From an uncultured Clostridia bacterium (lineage in GTDB: Bacteria > Bacillota_A > Clostridia > Christensenellales > Aristaeellaceae), in assembly GCA_946408865.1 (NCBI GenBank), contig CAMJTZ010000102.1, positions 1 to 6,799 on the forward strand: 6,799 nt of DNA. The letters are read 5' to 3'. This document shows positions 1 to 5,685 of this stretch, in pieces. Under the pieces are notes generated by a model. That model saw nothing but the letters and a program-made list of their open reading frames with translations, ran no database searches and was not told the origin of the DNA. The translations under genes and the position numbers were made by a program. Every line of letters starts with the position of its first letter. Position 1 is the stretch's first letter.

Positions 1-968
1 GGATCCCCGGTCGTCATCAGGCCGTAAACCAGTCCTGAGGCGAAAGAATCGCCGCCGCCGACCCGGTCCAGGATTTCCAGGCTGTCATACGCCTTGGACA
101 TATATACTTTTCCGTCCGCCCAGCAGATCGCTTTCCAGTCGTTGACCGTAGCGGTTTTAACCGTGCGCAGCGTGGTCGCGATCGCCTTGAAATTGGGATA
201 CTGCTTTGCCGCTTCCGCGATCATCTTGTAGTAGCCGTCCAGGTTCAGTTCCTTCAGGTTTTCATCGTTTCCCTCCACCTGAAGTCCGAGGCAGGCTGTA
301 AAATCTTCCTCGTTGCCGATCATTACATCCACGTATTTCGCGACTTCCCGGTTGACTTCACGGGCTTTCTCCAGTCCGCCGATGGCGGACCACATGGAAG
401 GACGGTAATTCAGGTCATAGGAAACCAGCGTGCCGTATTTTTTCGCGGTCTTGCAGGCAGCGATCACCGTCTCGCAGCTCTGCTCGGACAGCGCAGCGTA
501 GATCCCGCCCGTGTGCAGCCAGCGAACGCCGAGCTTGCCGAAAATGTAATCAAAATCAAAATCTTCCGGGGTGGCCTTGGAAATCGCCGTATTCGCGCGG
601 TCCGAACATCCGACTGCTCCGCGGACGCCAAAGCCGCGTTCGGTGAAGTTCAGGCCGTTCCGGCAGGTGCGGCCGATTCCGTCTGTTTTCTTCCAGCAGA
701 TCAGGCTTGTATCCACGCCGCCCTGTTCAATCAGATCCTTCAGCAGTTTGCCGACCTCGTTGTCCGCAAATGCGGTCAGTACGCCGGTCCGCAGGCCGAA
801 GCACTTGTGCAGTCCCCGGACAACGTTGTATTCGCCGCCGCCTTCCCATGCTTTGAATTCCCGCGCAGTACGGATCCGGCCTTCACCGGGATCCAGACGC
901 AGCATGATTTCACCCAGGGATACAGCATCATAACGGCATTCTTCTGCAGGCTTAAGATTAAGGTTCAT
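1..968 (-). CDS. kdgK: 2-keto-3-deoxygluconate kinase (PfkB family), 3' end cut by window
   Basis: This cytoplasmic sugar kinase phosphorylates 2-keto-3-deoxygluconate with ATP to give KDPG, the substrate of the adjacent aldolase. I translated it by hand: it is open from ATG at 968 to the window edge, giving 322 codons. PfkB/ribokinase hallmarks are visible: an N-terminal GGGEYNV sugar-binding motif (residues 43-49), SYDLNYRP (183-190), GNEEDF (218-223), and the C-terminal PfkB signature DRVGGGDSFASG (301-312) with D307 as the expected catalytic base. The usual GAGD is GGGD here, a conservative change. KDG kinases are about 310-345 residues long, so probably only the last few tens of residues are missing. 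The start lies 6 bp after the eda stop, and AGGGGG at the end of eda (983-978) serves as a ribosome binding site, so the two are likely translationally linked. Pathway context makes KDG kinase far likelier than fructokinase or another PfkB sugar kinase. Confidence 0.9.
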   Translation of the reverse strand, partial: MNLNLKPAEECRYDAVSLGEIMLRLDPGEGRIRTAREFKAWEGGGEYNVVRGLHKCFGLRTGVLTAFADNEVGKLLKDLIEQGGVDTSLICWKKTDGIGRTCRNGLNFTERGFGVRGAVGCSDRANTAISKATPEDFDFDYIFGKLGVRWLHTGGIYAALSEQSCETVIAACKTAKKYGTLVSYDLNYRPSMWSAIGGLEKAREVNREVAKYVDVMIGNEEDFTACLGLQVEGNDENLKELNLDGYYKMIAEAAKQYPNFKAIATTLRTVKTATVNDWKAICWADGKVYMSKAYDSLEILDRVGGGDSFASGLVYGLMTTGD

Positions 969-974
969 TATTTC

Positions 975-1613
975 TTACCCCCTGATCTCTTTCACAATCG
1001 CTGCGGCTTCCCGCACCAGTGTCTCAATCTCGTCGAATTTGCCTTCCTTTACCAGCTTCCCGCTGACCATCCAGCTGCCGCCGCAGGCCACGATCCGGTC
1101 ATATGCCAGGTAATCGCGCACATTGGCAGCGCTGATTCCGCCGGTGGGCATGAAATTCACGCCCACGTACGGGGCTGCCAGCGCTTTGATCATTTTCAGG
1201 CCGCCGGACGGCTCGGCCGGGAAAAATTTCAGCACATCCAGATCGAACTGCAGCGCCGCCTCAATCTCCGTCGGCGTGCAGATTCCGGGCGTCATGGGAA
1301 CGCCTTTTTTCAGAACGTATTCCGTAACCTTCGGATTGAAACCCGGACTGACGATGAACTTCGCGCCGGCCCCGATTGCCCGGTCCGCCTGCTCCGTGGT
1401 CAGCACAGTGCCCGCGCCGATAATCATCTCGGGAAACGCTTTTGCCATTCTCCGGATGGACTCTTCCGCGGCTTCCGTGCGGAATGTCACCTCCGCGCAG
1501 GGAAGTCCGCCGGCTACCAGCCGCTCCGCAAGCGGCAGCGCGTCCTCGGCGTTTTCCAGCACCACAACCGGTACAATACCGATCTTCTGAAGCTTTTTCA
1601 TCATCTCTGTCAT
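975..1613 (-). CDS. eda: KDPG / KHG aldolase (bifunctional class I aldolase)
   Basis: This class I (Schiff-base) aldolase cleaves 2-keto-3-deoxy-6-phosphogluconate to pyruvate and glyceraldehyde-3-phosphate, and many members also act on 4-hydroxy-2-oxoglutarate. The protein has 212 residues, the usual family size, and is a single TIM-barrel domain. Visible landmarks are EVTFRT with the presumed general acid/base E41 and substrate-binding R45, GAGTVL (66-71), SPGFNP (89-94), LKFFPAE with the Schiff-base lysine K129, and the phosphate-binding PTGGI (156-160). The start at 1613 is supported by AGGAGG (1628-1623) nine bases upstream; the nearby Met4 and Met5 would be badly spaced. It lies 67 bp after uxaA, the largest gap in the operon, but I see no promoter or terminator there. 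It performs the last step of the pathway encoded by its neighbours. Confidence 0.95.
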   Translation of the reverse strand: MTEMMKKLQKIGIVPVVVLENAEDALPLAERLVAGGLPCAEVTFRTEAAEESIRRMAKAFPEMIIGAGTVLTTEQADRAIGAGAKFIVSPGFNPKVTEYVLKKGVPMTPGICTPTEIEAALQFDLDVLKFFPAEPSGGLKMIKALAAPYVGVNFMPTGGISAANVRDYLAYDRIVACGGSWMVSGKLVKEGKFDEIETLVREAAAIVKEIRG

Positions 1614-1680
1614 GTTGTTTTTCCTCCTGTTTCTTCTGTACTGCGGAATCCTTTTTGCTTATTCACGGTCCGGCTGCCTG

Positions 1681-3162
1681 TTAGAGTGTAACGCCCTTTT
1701 TGAAAATCGCCAGATCGTGGAACCCGTTTGTCTCATTTCTCGTCAGTTTCCCGGAAGCCGTCTCCAGCACCGTCCGGAGCAGATCGCCTGCCAGTTCCTC
1801 CAGGCTCATTCCCTCCAGAAGTCTTCCTGCGTCAAAATCGATCCAGTTCTTCTTTCTCTGCGCAAGCGGCGTATTGGATGCGATTTTCATCGTCGGCACC
1901 GGACATCCGAAAGGCGTGCCGCGGCCGGTGGAAAACAGAATCAGCTGTGCGCCGGAAACTGCCAGCGCCGTGGACGCCACCAGATCGTTTCCCGGTGCGG
2001 ACAGAAGATTCAGTCCGGGCTCCGAGGCTTTTTCCCCGTAGGCCAGCACGCCGCACACCGGAGAGGATCCGCTCTTCTGGGTGCATCCCAGCGCCTTGTC
2101 CTCCAGTGTTGTAATGCCTCCGGCCTTGTTTCCGGGAGACGGGTTTTCGTAAACCGGCATATGGTAGGATTCAAAGTAACCCTTGAAATCATTGATCAGG
2201 TGAACCGTTTTCCGGAAAAGCTCCTCGCTGGTGCACCTGTTCATCAGGATAGTTTCTGCTCCGAACATTTCCGGAACTTCCGTCAGGATGGTCGTTCCGC
2301 CCATGCCTGTCAGCAGATCGCTGAAGATACCGATTGTCGGATTGGCGGTTATTCCGCTGAGCCCGTCCGATCCGCCGCATTTCAGCCCGATCACCAGCTG
2401 GTCTGCGCTGCAGTCCTCCCGCCGGTCCTGCTGCATTCTTTCCGCAAGTTCTTCCAGCAGCTTCATGCCCGCTTCCAGCTCATCCTCCGTATCCTGGCAT
2501 ATCAGAAAGCGGACCCTGCTCTTATCGTAATCCCCCATAAAGGGTTTGATCTGCTCAATCCCGCTGTTTTCGCATCCGAGTCCCAGCAGCAGGACGCCAC
2601 CCGCGTTCGGATGGGTCGCCAGGTTCGCCAGCACCTTCCGGGTGTTGTCCTGGTCATCTCCCAGCTGGCTGCATCCGTAGGGATGCGGAAAGGCATATAC
2701 GCCTTCCACGTTTCCCCCCGTCAGCGACTGCGCCTGTTTTTCAAGGGCCCTGGCAACATTGTTGACGCAGCCCACCGTCGGAAGAATCCACAGCTCGTTC
2801 CGGACTCCGGGCCGTCCCTTTGCCCTCGGATATCCCTGAAAAACCGCGGGCTTTGTCTTTCTCTTTTCAGGGAAAGCCGGATGCCATTCATACTCCTGCT
2901 CGCCCCGGAGCAGCGTATGGAGATTATGGGTATGGATGTGAGTCCCTTCCGGAATATCCGCAACAGCTTCACCGATGGGAAATCCGTATTTGATCACTGC
3001 CTCCCCTTTGCGGATATCCCGCAGAGCTACTTTATGCCCCATGGAAATATCCTCTTTCAGGGTAACAGTTCCGCTGCCGTAGCTTACGGTTTCCCCGGTC
3101 TTCAGCGGCCGGAGGGCCACCGCCGCCATGTCCTGCGGCGCAATACGAATCAGGTCGTTCAT
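1681..3162 (-). CDS. uxaA: altronate dehydratase (UxaA/GarD family)
   Basis: It dehydrates D-altronate to 2-keto-3-deoxygluconate and water in the cytoplasm; family members need Fe2+ or Mn2+. The protein has 493 residues, matching the roughly 495 of E. coli UxaA. An N-terminal SAF domain (about 1-90) is followed by the large UxaA/GarD catalytic region. Conserved stretches visible are MGHKVAL (41-47), HIHTHN (75-80), GYPR (110-113), RNELWILPTVGCVNN (121-135), HPYGCSQ (160-166), GLGCENS (194-200), KCGGSDGLSGITANP (261-275), KALGCTQKSG (356-365) and STGRGTPFGCPVPTMKIASN (411-430). The conserved Cys and His residues in these motifs are candidate metal ligands. GGAGG at 3175-3171 sits eight bases before the ATG. 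It starts 17 bp after uxaB, so the two are co-transcribed. The homologous galactarate dehydratase GarD is the main alternative, but pairing with uxaB and the length favour altronate. Confidence 0.95.
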   Translation of the reverse strand: MNDLIRIAPQDMAAVALRPLKTGETVSYGSGTVTLKEDISMGHKVALRDIRKGEAVIKYGFPIGEAVADIPEGTHIHTHNLHTLLRGEQEYEWHPAFPEKRKTKPAVFQGYPRAKGRPGVRNELWILPTVGCVNNVARALEKQAQSLTGGNVEGVYAFPHPYGCSQLGDDQDNTRKVLANLATHPNAGGVLLLGLGCENSGIEQIKPFMGDYDKSRVRFLICQDTEDELEAGMKLLEELAERMQQDRREDCSADQLVIGLKCGGSDGLSGITANPTIGIFSDLLTGMGGTTILTEVPEMFGAETILMNRCTSEELFRKTVHLINDFKGYFESYHMPVYENPSPGNKAGGITTLEDKALGCTQKSGSSPVCGVLAYGEKASEPGLNLLSAPGNDLVASTALAVSGAQLILFSTGRGTPFGCPVPTMKIASNTPLAQRKKNWIDFDAGRLLEGMSLEELAGDLLRTVLETASGKLTRNETNGFHDLAIFKKGVTL

Positions 3163-3179
3163 CCCTTCGTCCTCCGTTC

Positions 3180-4667
3180 TCAGAGGCAGCTGCGGAACAG
3201 GGCCGCCGCGCCGTCCCGCCGGATGGTCTTCAATCCTTCCGTTACAGCTTTCTCCAGTCCTTCAACGGCCGTCAGGTCCTGTCCCCACATGCTTTCGTTT
3301 GTCAGAACAGCATGCACCAGTTTCTCCTCCGGATCCTCCCGGTGCGCCCAGTAAAATTCAAGCACGTCCCGGTCATCGCTCACCGTGTACTCGTTTCCCT
3401 TTGCCCTGCGGCAAACCAGGCCCTTGTCGTTCAGCTCCTGCACGTTGCTGGAGTAAAACGCGATATACGCGGCGAGGCTGGCTGTCAGGCAGGGCGGAAG
3501 TTCCTTCTTCGCTTCAACATATTCAAGGAAGGAAGGCATATTCCTCGCCCGCCACTTGGAAGTGGAATTCAGGCTGATGCTCATCAGTTCATGGTTCACA
3601 AAAGGATTGTTGAACCGGTCCTGCACTGCCCGGGCAAATTCCTCCAGATCCTTTTTGTCCAGCGGAAGCGTGGGAATCACTTCTTCATAGAGCATTTTGT
3701 TCATAAAGCCGCAGATGGTATCATCATGCATACAGTCCCGGACAATATCAAATCCGGCCAGATATGCCCCCAGGACAAATCCCGTGTGCGCGCCGTTCAG
3801 GATCCGTACCTTCCGTTTTTTATACGGCGTTACATCCGGCACCACAATAACCGGTACGCCCGCTTTTTTGAAAGGAAGCCGGTCTTCCAGACCGTCCGGC
3901 CCTTCAATAACCCAGATTCCGAATACTTCGCCCACATCTGTCAGCGGATCGTCGTACCCGTTCTTTTCAGCCAGCGCCCGGACTTCCTCGGGATCACGGA
4001 TCCGTCCGGGAACGATCCGGTCAACCAGCGTGGAGCAAAAAATGTTTTCTTCATTCACCCAGCTGCGGAAATCTTCCTCCAGTTTCCAGTCGGAGATATA
4101 CGCGTTGACGCAGCGGAGCAGCTCCCGGCCGTTATTGTCAATCAGCTCGCAGCTGAGAATAATCAGTCCCTTCTGCCCGGCTTTCCAGCGTTCGTACAGC
4201 ACCCGGGTCAGTTTGGCAGGGAAGCTGACCGGCGGATTCTGGTCAAAACGGCTTTCGGATTCATGGACGATACCGGCTTCCGTTGTATTGCTGACCACAA
4301 TTTCCAGATCCTCGCTGCGGGCCGCTTCCAGCACCTTGTCCCACTCGCCGTAGGGATTCACGCAGCGGCTCACACAGCTGATCACCCGCTTTTCATCCAC
4401 CTTTCGGCCGTTTTCGCTGCCGCGAAGATAGAGGGTGTAGAGGCCTTCCTGCTGGTTGATCAGTTCCGTCAGTCCCTGGGCGATCGGCTGAACCAGTATG
4501 ACCTTACCATTGTATCCAACCCGTTCGTTCGCCAGGTCAAAAAAATCGTCCACAAATGCGCGGAGAAAATTTCCCTCGCCGAACTGAAGGATTTTTTCCT
4601 TCCCTTCCTTCAGAACGTATCCATCGTATCCTGATTCTTCCAGAACCTTGTAATTCAGCTGTTTCAT
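3180..4667 (-). CDS. uxaB: tagaturonate reductase (altronate oxidoreductase)
   Basis: It reduces D-tagaturonate to D-altronate with NADH, the second step of galacturonate breakdown. It belongs to the polyol-specific long-chain dehydrogenase/reductase family. At 495 residues it is close to the 483 of E. coli UxaB. The N-terminal Rossmann domain begins with the dinucleotide-binding loop QFGEGNFLRAF (28-38), followed by SNTTEAGI (126-133). The family active-site motif is KVRILNGAHT (286-295), in which K286, N291 and H294 line up with the Lys/Asn/His triad known from mannitol dehydrogenase. The C-terminal helical domain fills the rest. GGAGG at 4680-4676 lies eight bases before the ATG at 4667. 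It is the first gene of the operon, about 44 nt downstream of the predicted transcription start. Fructuronate reductase (UxuB) is a relative, but the adjacent altronate dehydratase argues for the tagaturonate enzyme. Confidence 0.94.
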   Translation of the reverse strand: MKQLNYKVLEESGYDGYVLKEGKEKILQFGEGNFLRAFVDDFFDLANERVGYNGKVILVQPIAQGLTELINQQEGLYTLYLRGSENGRKVDEKRVISCVSRCVNPYGEWDKVLEAARSEDLEIVVSNTTEAGIVHESESRFDQNPPVSFPAKLTRVLYERWKAGQKGLIILSCELIDNNGRELLRCVNAYISDWKLEEDFRSWVNEENIFCSTLVDRIVPGRIRDPEEVRALAEKNGYDDPLTDVGEVFGIWVIEGPDGLEDRLPFKKAGVPVIVVPDVTPYKKRKVRILNGAHTGFVLGAYLAGFDIVRDCMHDDTICGFMNKMLYEEVIPTLPLDKKDLEEFARAVQDRFNNPFVNHELMSISLNSTSKWRARNMPSFLEYVEAKKELPPCLTASLAAYIAFYSSNVQELNDKGLVCRRAKGNEYTVSDDRDVLEFYWAHREDPEEKLVHAVLTNESMWGQDLTAVEGLEKAVTEGLKTIRRDGAAALFRSCL

Positions 4668-4700
4668 CCGAACACCCTCCTGATTTTCCTCTCAGATTAT

Positions 4701-4714
4701 TCAGACCGTTTACA
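4701..4714 (-). promoter_or_regulatory. putative cre site (CcpA catabolite repression)
   Basis: On the minus strand this reads TGTAAACGGTCTGA, which fits the Gram-positive cre consensus TGWAANCGNTNWCA at 10 of 11 specified positions; the one mismatch is C to G at position 13. It covers about -3 to +11 relative to the predicted operon start near 4711, a classic place for CcpA to block initiation. It implies that the uronate genes are shut down when preferred sugars are present. The match and position are seen; CcpA binding is inferred, and the window contains no ccpA gene. Confidence 0.6.
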
Positions 4715-4715
4715 T

Positions 4716-4728
4716 GAAGTATACAACA
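4716..4728 (-). promoter_or_regulatory. putative GntR operator A, over the uxaB -10 box
   Basis: The minus strand reads TGTTGTATACTTC, centred on GTATAC. The same motif recurs once, in the promoter of the divergent regulator gene (4809-4821), with 12 of 13 positions identical. FCD-type GntR regulators bind short palindromes, and the hexuronate regulators ExuR/UxuR of enterobacteria use operators with a GTATAC core. Because this copy overlaps the -10 element, bound protein should block the uxa promoter. Confidence 0.6.
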
Positions 4729-4747
4729 GAACTATTTCATGTGTCAA
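4718..4747 (-). promoter_or_regulatory. promoter of the uxaB-uxaA-eda-kdgK operon
   Basis: On the minus strand a perfect -35 TTGACA (4747-4742) is followed after 18 bp by the -10 TATACT (4723-4718). The predicted start is an A near 4711, giving a leader of about 44 nt before the uxaB ATG. The -10 box is embedded in the putative GntR operator (4716-4728) and the start overlaps the cre site, so two negative controls converge on a strong core promoter. This is a sequence-based prediction. Confidence 0.75.
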
Positions 4748-4764
4748 CATCCCTCCTTCTATCA

Positions 4765-4783
4765 ATTTGTTATATATTTGTTA
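4765..4783. repeat. two AT-rich direct repeats between the divergent promoters
   Basis: ATTTGTTA occurs at 4765-4772 and again at 4776-4783, an 11-bp step, roughly one helical turn. The stretch lies in the spacer between the two -35 boxes. It may be a weak upstream promoter element, a second binding site, or simply AT-rich spacer. No function can be assigned. Confidence 0.3.
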
Positions 4784-4800
4784 ACATATTTTGACCCGTA

Positions 4801-4830
4801 TTGACTTTTGTTGTATACATCTTTTATAAT
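4801..4830 (+). promoter_or_regulatory. promoter of the GntR regulator gene
   Basis: A -35 TTGACT (4801-4806) and a perfect -10 TATAAT (4825-4830) are separated by 18 bp. Transcription should begin near 4837. The spacer contains the second operator copy (4809-4821), so the regulator very likely represses itself. This predicted start also rules out translation from upstream TTG codons such as the one at 4808. Confidence 0.75.
4809..4821 (+). promoter_or_regulatory. putative GntR operator B, in the regulator's own promoter
   Basis: The plus strand reads TGTTGTATACATC, with core GTATAC at 4813-4818, lying between the -35 and -10 boxes of the regulator promoter. It matches operator A (4716-4728) in inverted orientation at 12 of 13 positions. 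The two GTATAC centres are 94 bp apart, close to nine turns of B-DNA. Confidence 0.6.
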
Positions 4831-4870
4831 TTCCCTGTCTGTGTATCATCATATGAAGGGACGTATGTGT

Positions 4871-5557
4871 ATGTCTGAAAACGAAACGAATCTCTCCAAA
4901 AGCCTCAAGCAGGTCGCCTATGAAACACTGAAGCAGAAAATCGTTTCCTGTGAAATTCTTCCCGGTTCCACCCTTACGGAAGACATGCTCTGTGAAATGC
5001 TGAATGCGTCCCGCACACCGGTGCGTGACGCTGTTTCCCGCCTGGAGCAGGAACATCTTGTATCCATCAAACCCAAAAAGGGCATCCGTGTAAACAGGGT
5101 ATCCATGAACAGTATCAAGGAACTTTTTGAAGTCCGCTGTCTGCTCGAGCCTGCCGCCGTCCTGAAATACGGCAACCGGATTCCGGATGAAGTGTATGCG
5201 CGCTATACGCAGAAATTCCGTGAGAAAAACCTGCCCACAGAGGAGCTCTACCGGGTGGATGATGAATTCCACCAGATGTTTATCACCGCCTCCAACAACC
5301 GATATTTTCGGACCGTTTACGCGATGATTGCGGACCAGGTTCTTCGCTATCGCGTGCTGACCATTAACGGACCCCGGGATGAGATTGCCCAGGAAGAGCA
5401 TTACGAAATCGCCGCGAACTGCATCCGGGGTGAATGGGAGCAGGCTTCACGCCTGATGCTCCGGCACATTGAAAATTCAAAACTGGCCATCGTTCATTAT
5501 GTGCTGGATACAAACCGCAACGCCCGGAATGTGTTTCTGGAAGAGGAAGAAGACTGA
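4871..5557 (+). CDS. GntR-family transcriptional regulator, FadR/FCD type, likely uronate-responsive
   Basis: This is a 228-residue DNA-binding regulator. An N-terminal winged helix-turn-helix (about 10-78) contains the typical GntR stretches VAYETLKQKI, LPGSTLTEDML and SRTPVRDAVSRLEQEHLV. An all-helical FCD effector domain (about 83-215) follows. FCD domains often hold a metal that helps bind a carboxylate effector; the expected ligands are present as D130, H134, H177 and H199. Divergence from the uronate operon, with the same operator-like motif in both promoters, suggests a repressor released by a uronate pathway intermediate. The start at 4871 is chosen because GAAGGG (4855-4860) lies 10 bases upstream. 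ATG 4865 is only 4 bases from that site, ATG 4853 has no ribosome binding site, and TTG 4808 precedes the predicted transcript start. The ExuR/UxuR functional role is inferred, so no symbol is given. Confidence 0.92.
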   Translation: MSENETNLSKSLKQVAYETLKQKIVSCEILPGSTLTEDMLCEMLNASRTPVRDAVSRLEQEHLVSIKPKKGIRVNRVSMNSIKELFEVRCLLEPAAVLKYGNRIPDEVYARYTQKFREKNLPTEELYRVDDEFHQMFITASNNRYFRTVYAMIADQVLRYRVLTINGPRDEIAQEEHYEIAANCIRGEWEQASRLMLRHIENSKLAIVHYVLDTNRNARNVFLEEEED

Positions 5558-5584
5558 TTGCCAGATGTTTTTTGTGAAAGCCGT

Positions 5585-5600
5585 AAATAATCCGTTATTT
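5585..5600. repeat. AT-rich inverted repeat after the regulator gene
   Basis: AAATAA (5585-5590) and TTATTT (5595-5600) form a perfect 6-bp dyad around TCCG, and further T residues follow. It lies 27 bp after the gntR stop and 14 bp before the next -35 box. It could be a weak terminator or an operator for the next gene; the A/T-only stem makes an efficient terminator unlikely. Confidence 0.35.
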
Positions 5601-5610
5601 TTCTCCGGAA

Positions 5611-5622
5611 CCTGTTGACAGG
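5611..5622. promoter_or_regulatory. short dyad covering the -35 box of the GTPase promoter
   Basis: CCTGTTGACAGG is a perfect 4-bp inverted repeat (CCTG/CAGG) around TTGA, and contains the entire -35 hexamer. It may be an operator, but such a short dyad can arise by chance, and I do not recognise it as a Zur or other known box. Confidence 0.3.
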
Positions 5623-5643
5623 ATCCTGCGAGTGCGTTATATA
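5615..5643 (+). promoter_or_regulatory. promoter of the CobW-type GTPase gene
   Basis: A perfect -35 TTGACA (5615-5620) and a TATATA -10 (5638-5643) are separated by an ideal 17 bp. Transcription should start near 5650, about 36 nt before the ATG. The GTPase gene therefore has its own promoter and need not be co-transcribed with the regulator. Confidence 0.75.
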
Positions 5644-5650
5644 GAGGAAC

Positions 5651-5667
5651 GTCGGCAGTGTGCCGGC
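5651..5667 (+). other. small RNA hairpin in the GTPase mRNA leader
   Basis: GTCGGCA (5651-5657) pairs with TGCCGGC (5661-5667) around a GTG loop. The stem has seven pairs, one of them G-U. It starts almost at the predicted transcript 5' end and stops just before the purine-rich ribosome binding site (5669-5678). It may stabilise the 5' end or modulate translation; it is too small to be a known riboswitch class. Confidence 0.4.
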
Positions 5668-5685
5668 AGGAAGAAGGAATGTACC

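Noticed and set aside
1614..1680. Possible internal promoter or terminator between uxaA and eda
   Set aside because: No -35/-10 pair, no stable stem and no T-run were found; only the eda ribosome binding site is visible.
513..1691. 392-codon plus-strand open frame
   Set aside because: Antisense to kdgK and eda, with no domain and no credible ribosome binding site; a shadow frame.
1612..3354. 580-codon plus-strand open frame
   Set aside because: It lies antisense to uxaA and the end of uxaB, both of which match known families over full length. Its translation shows no recognisable domain and is Arg/Cys/Gln-rich as expected for a shadow frame.
3312..4634. 440-codon plus-strand open frame
   Set aside because: Entirely antisense to uxaB, which has its family motifs intact in the opposite frame.
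4697..4750. Possible 17-residue minus-strand leader peptide preceded by AAGGAGGG
   Set aside because: The purine-rich stretch is only about one base from the ATG, too close to work, and the frame begins upstream of the predicted transcription start and runs across the promoter, operator and cre site.
4808..4870. N-terminal extension of the GntR regulator from TTG at 4808
   Set aside because: This start lies upstream of the -10 box and predicted transcript start, and lacks a ribosome binding site; the extra 21 residues do not fit the GntR domain.
5558..5580. T-run after gntR as an intrinsic terminator
   Set aside because: The T-run at 5567-5573 has no GC-rich stem before it, so it does not qualify as a Rho-independent terminator.
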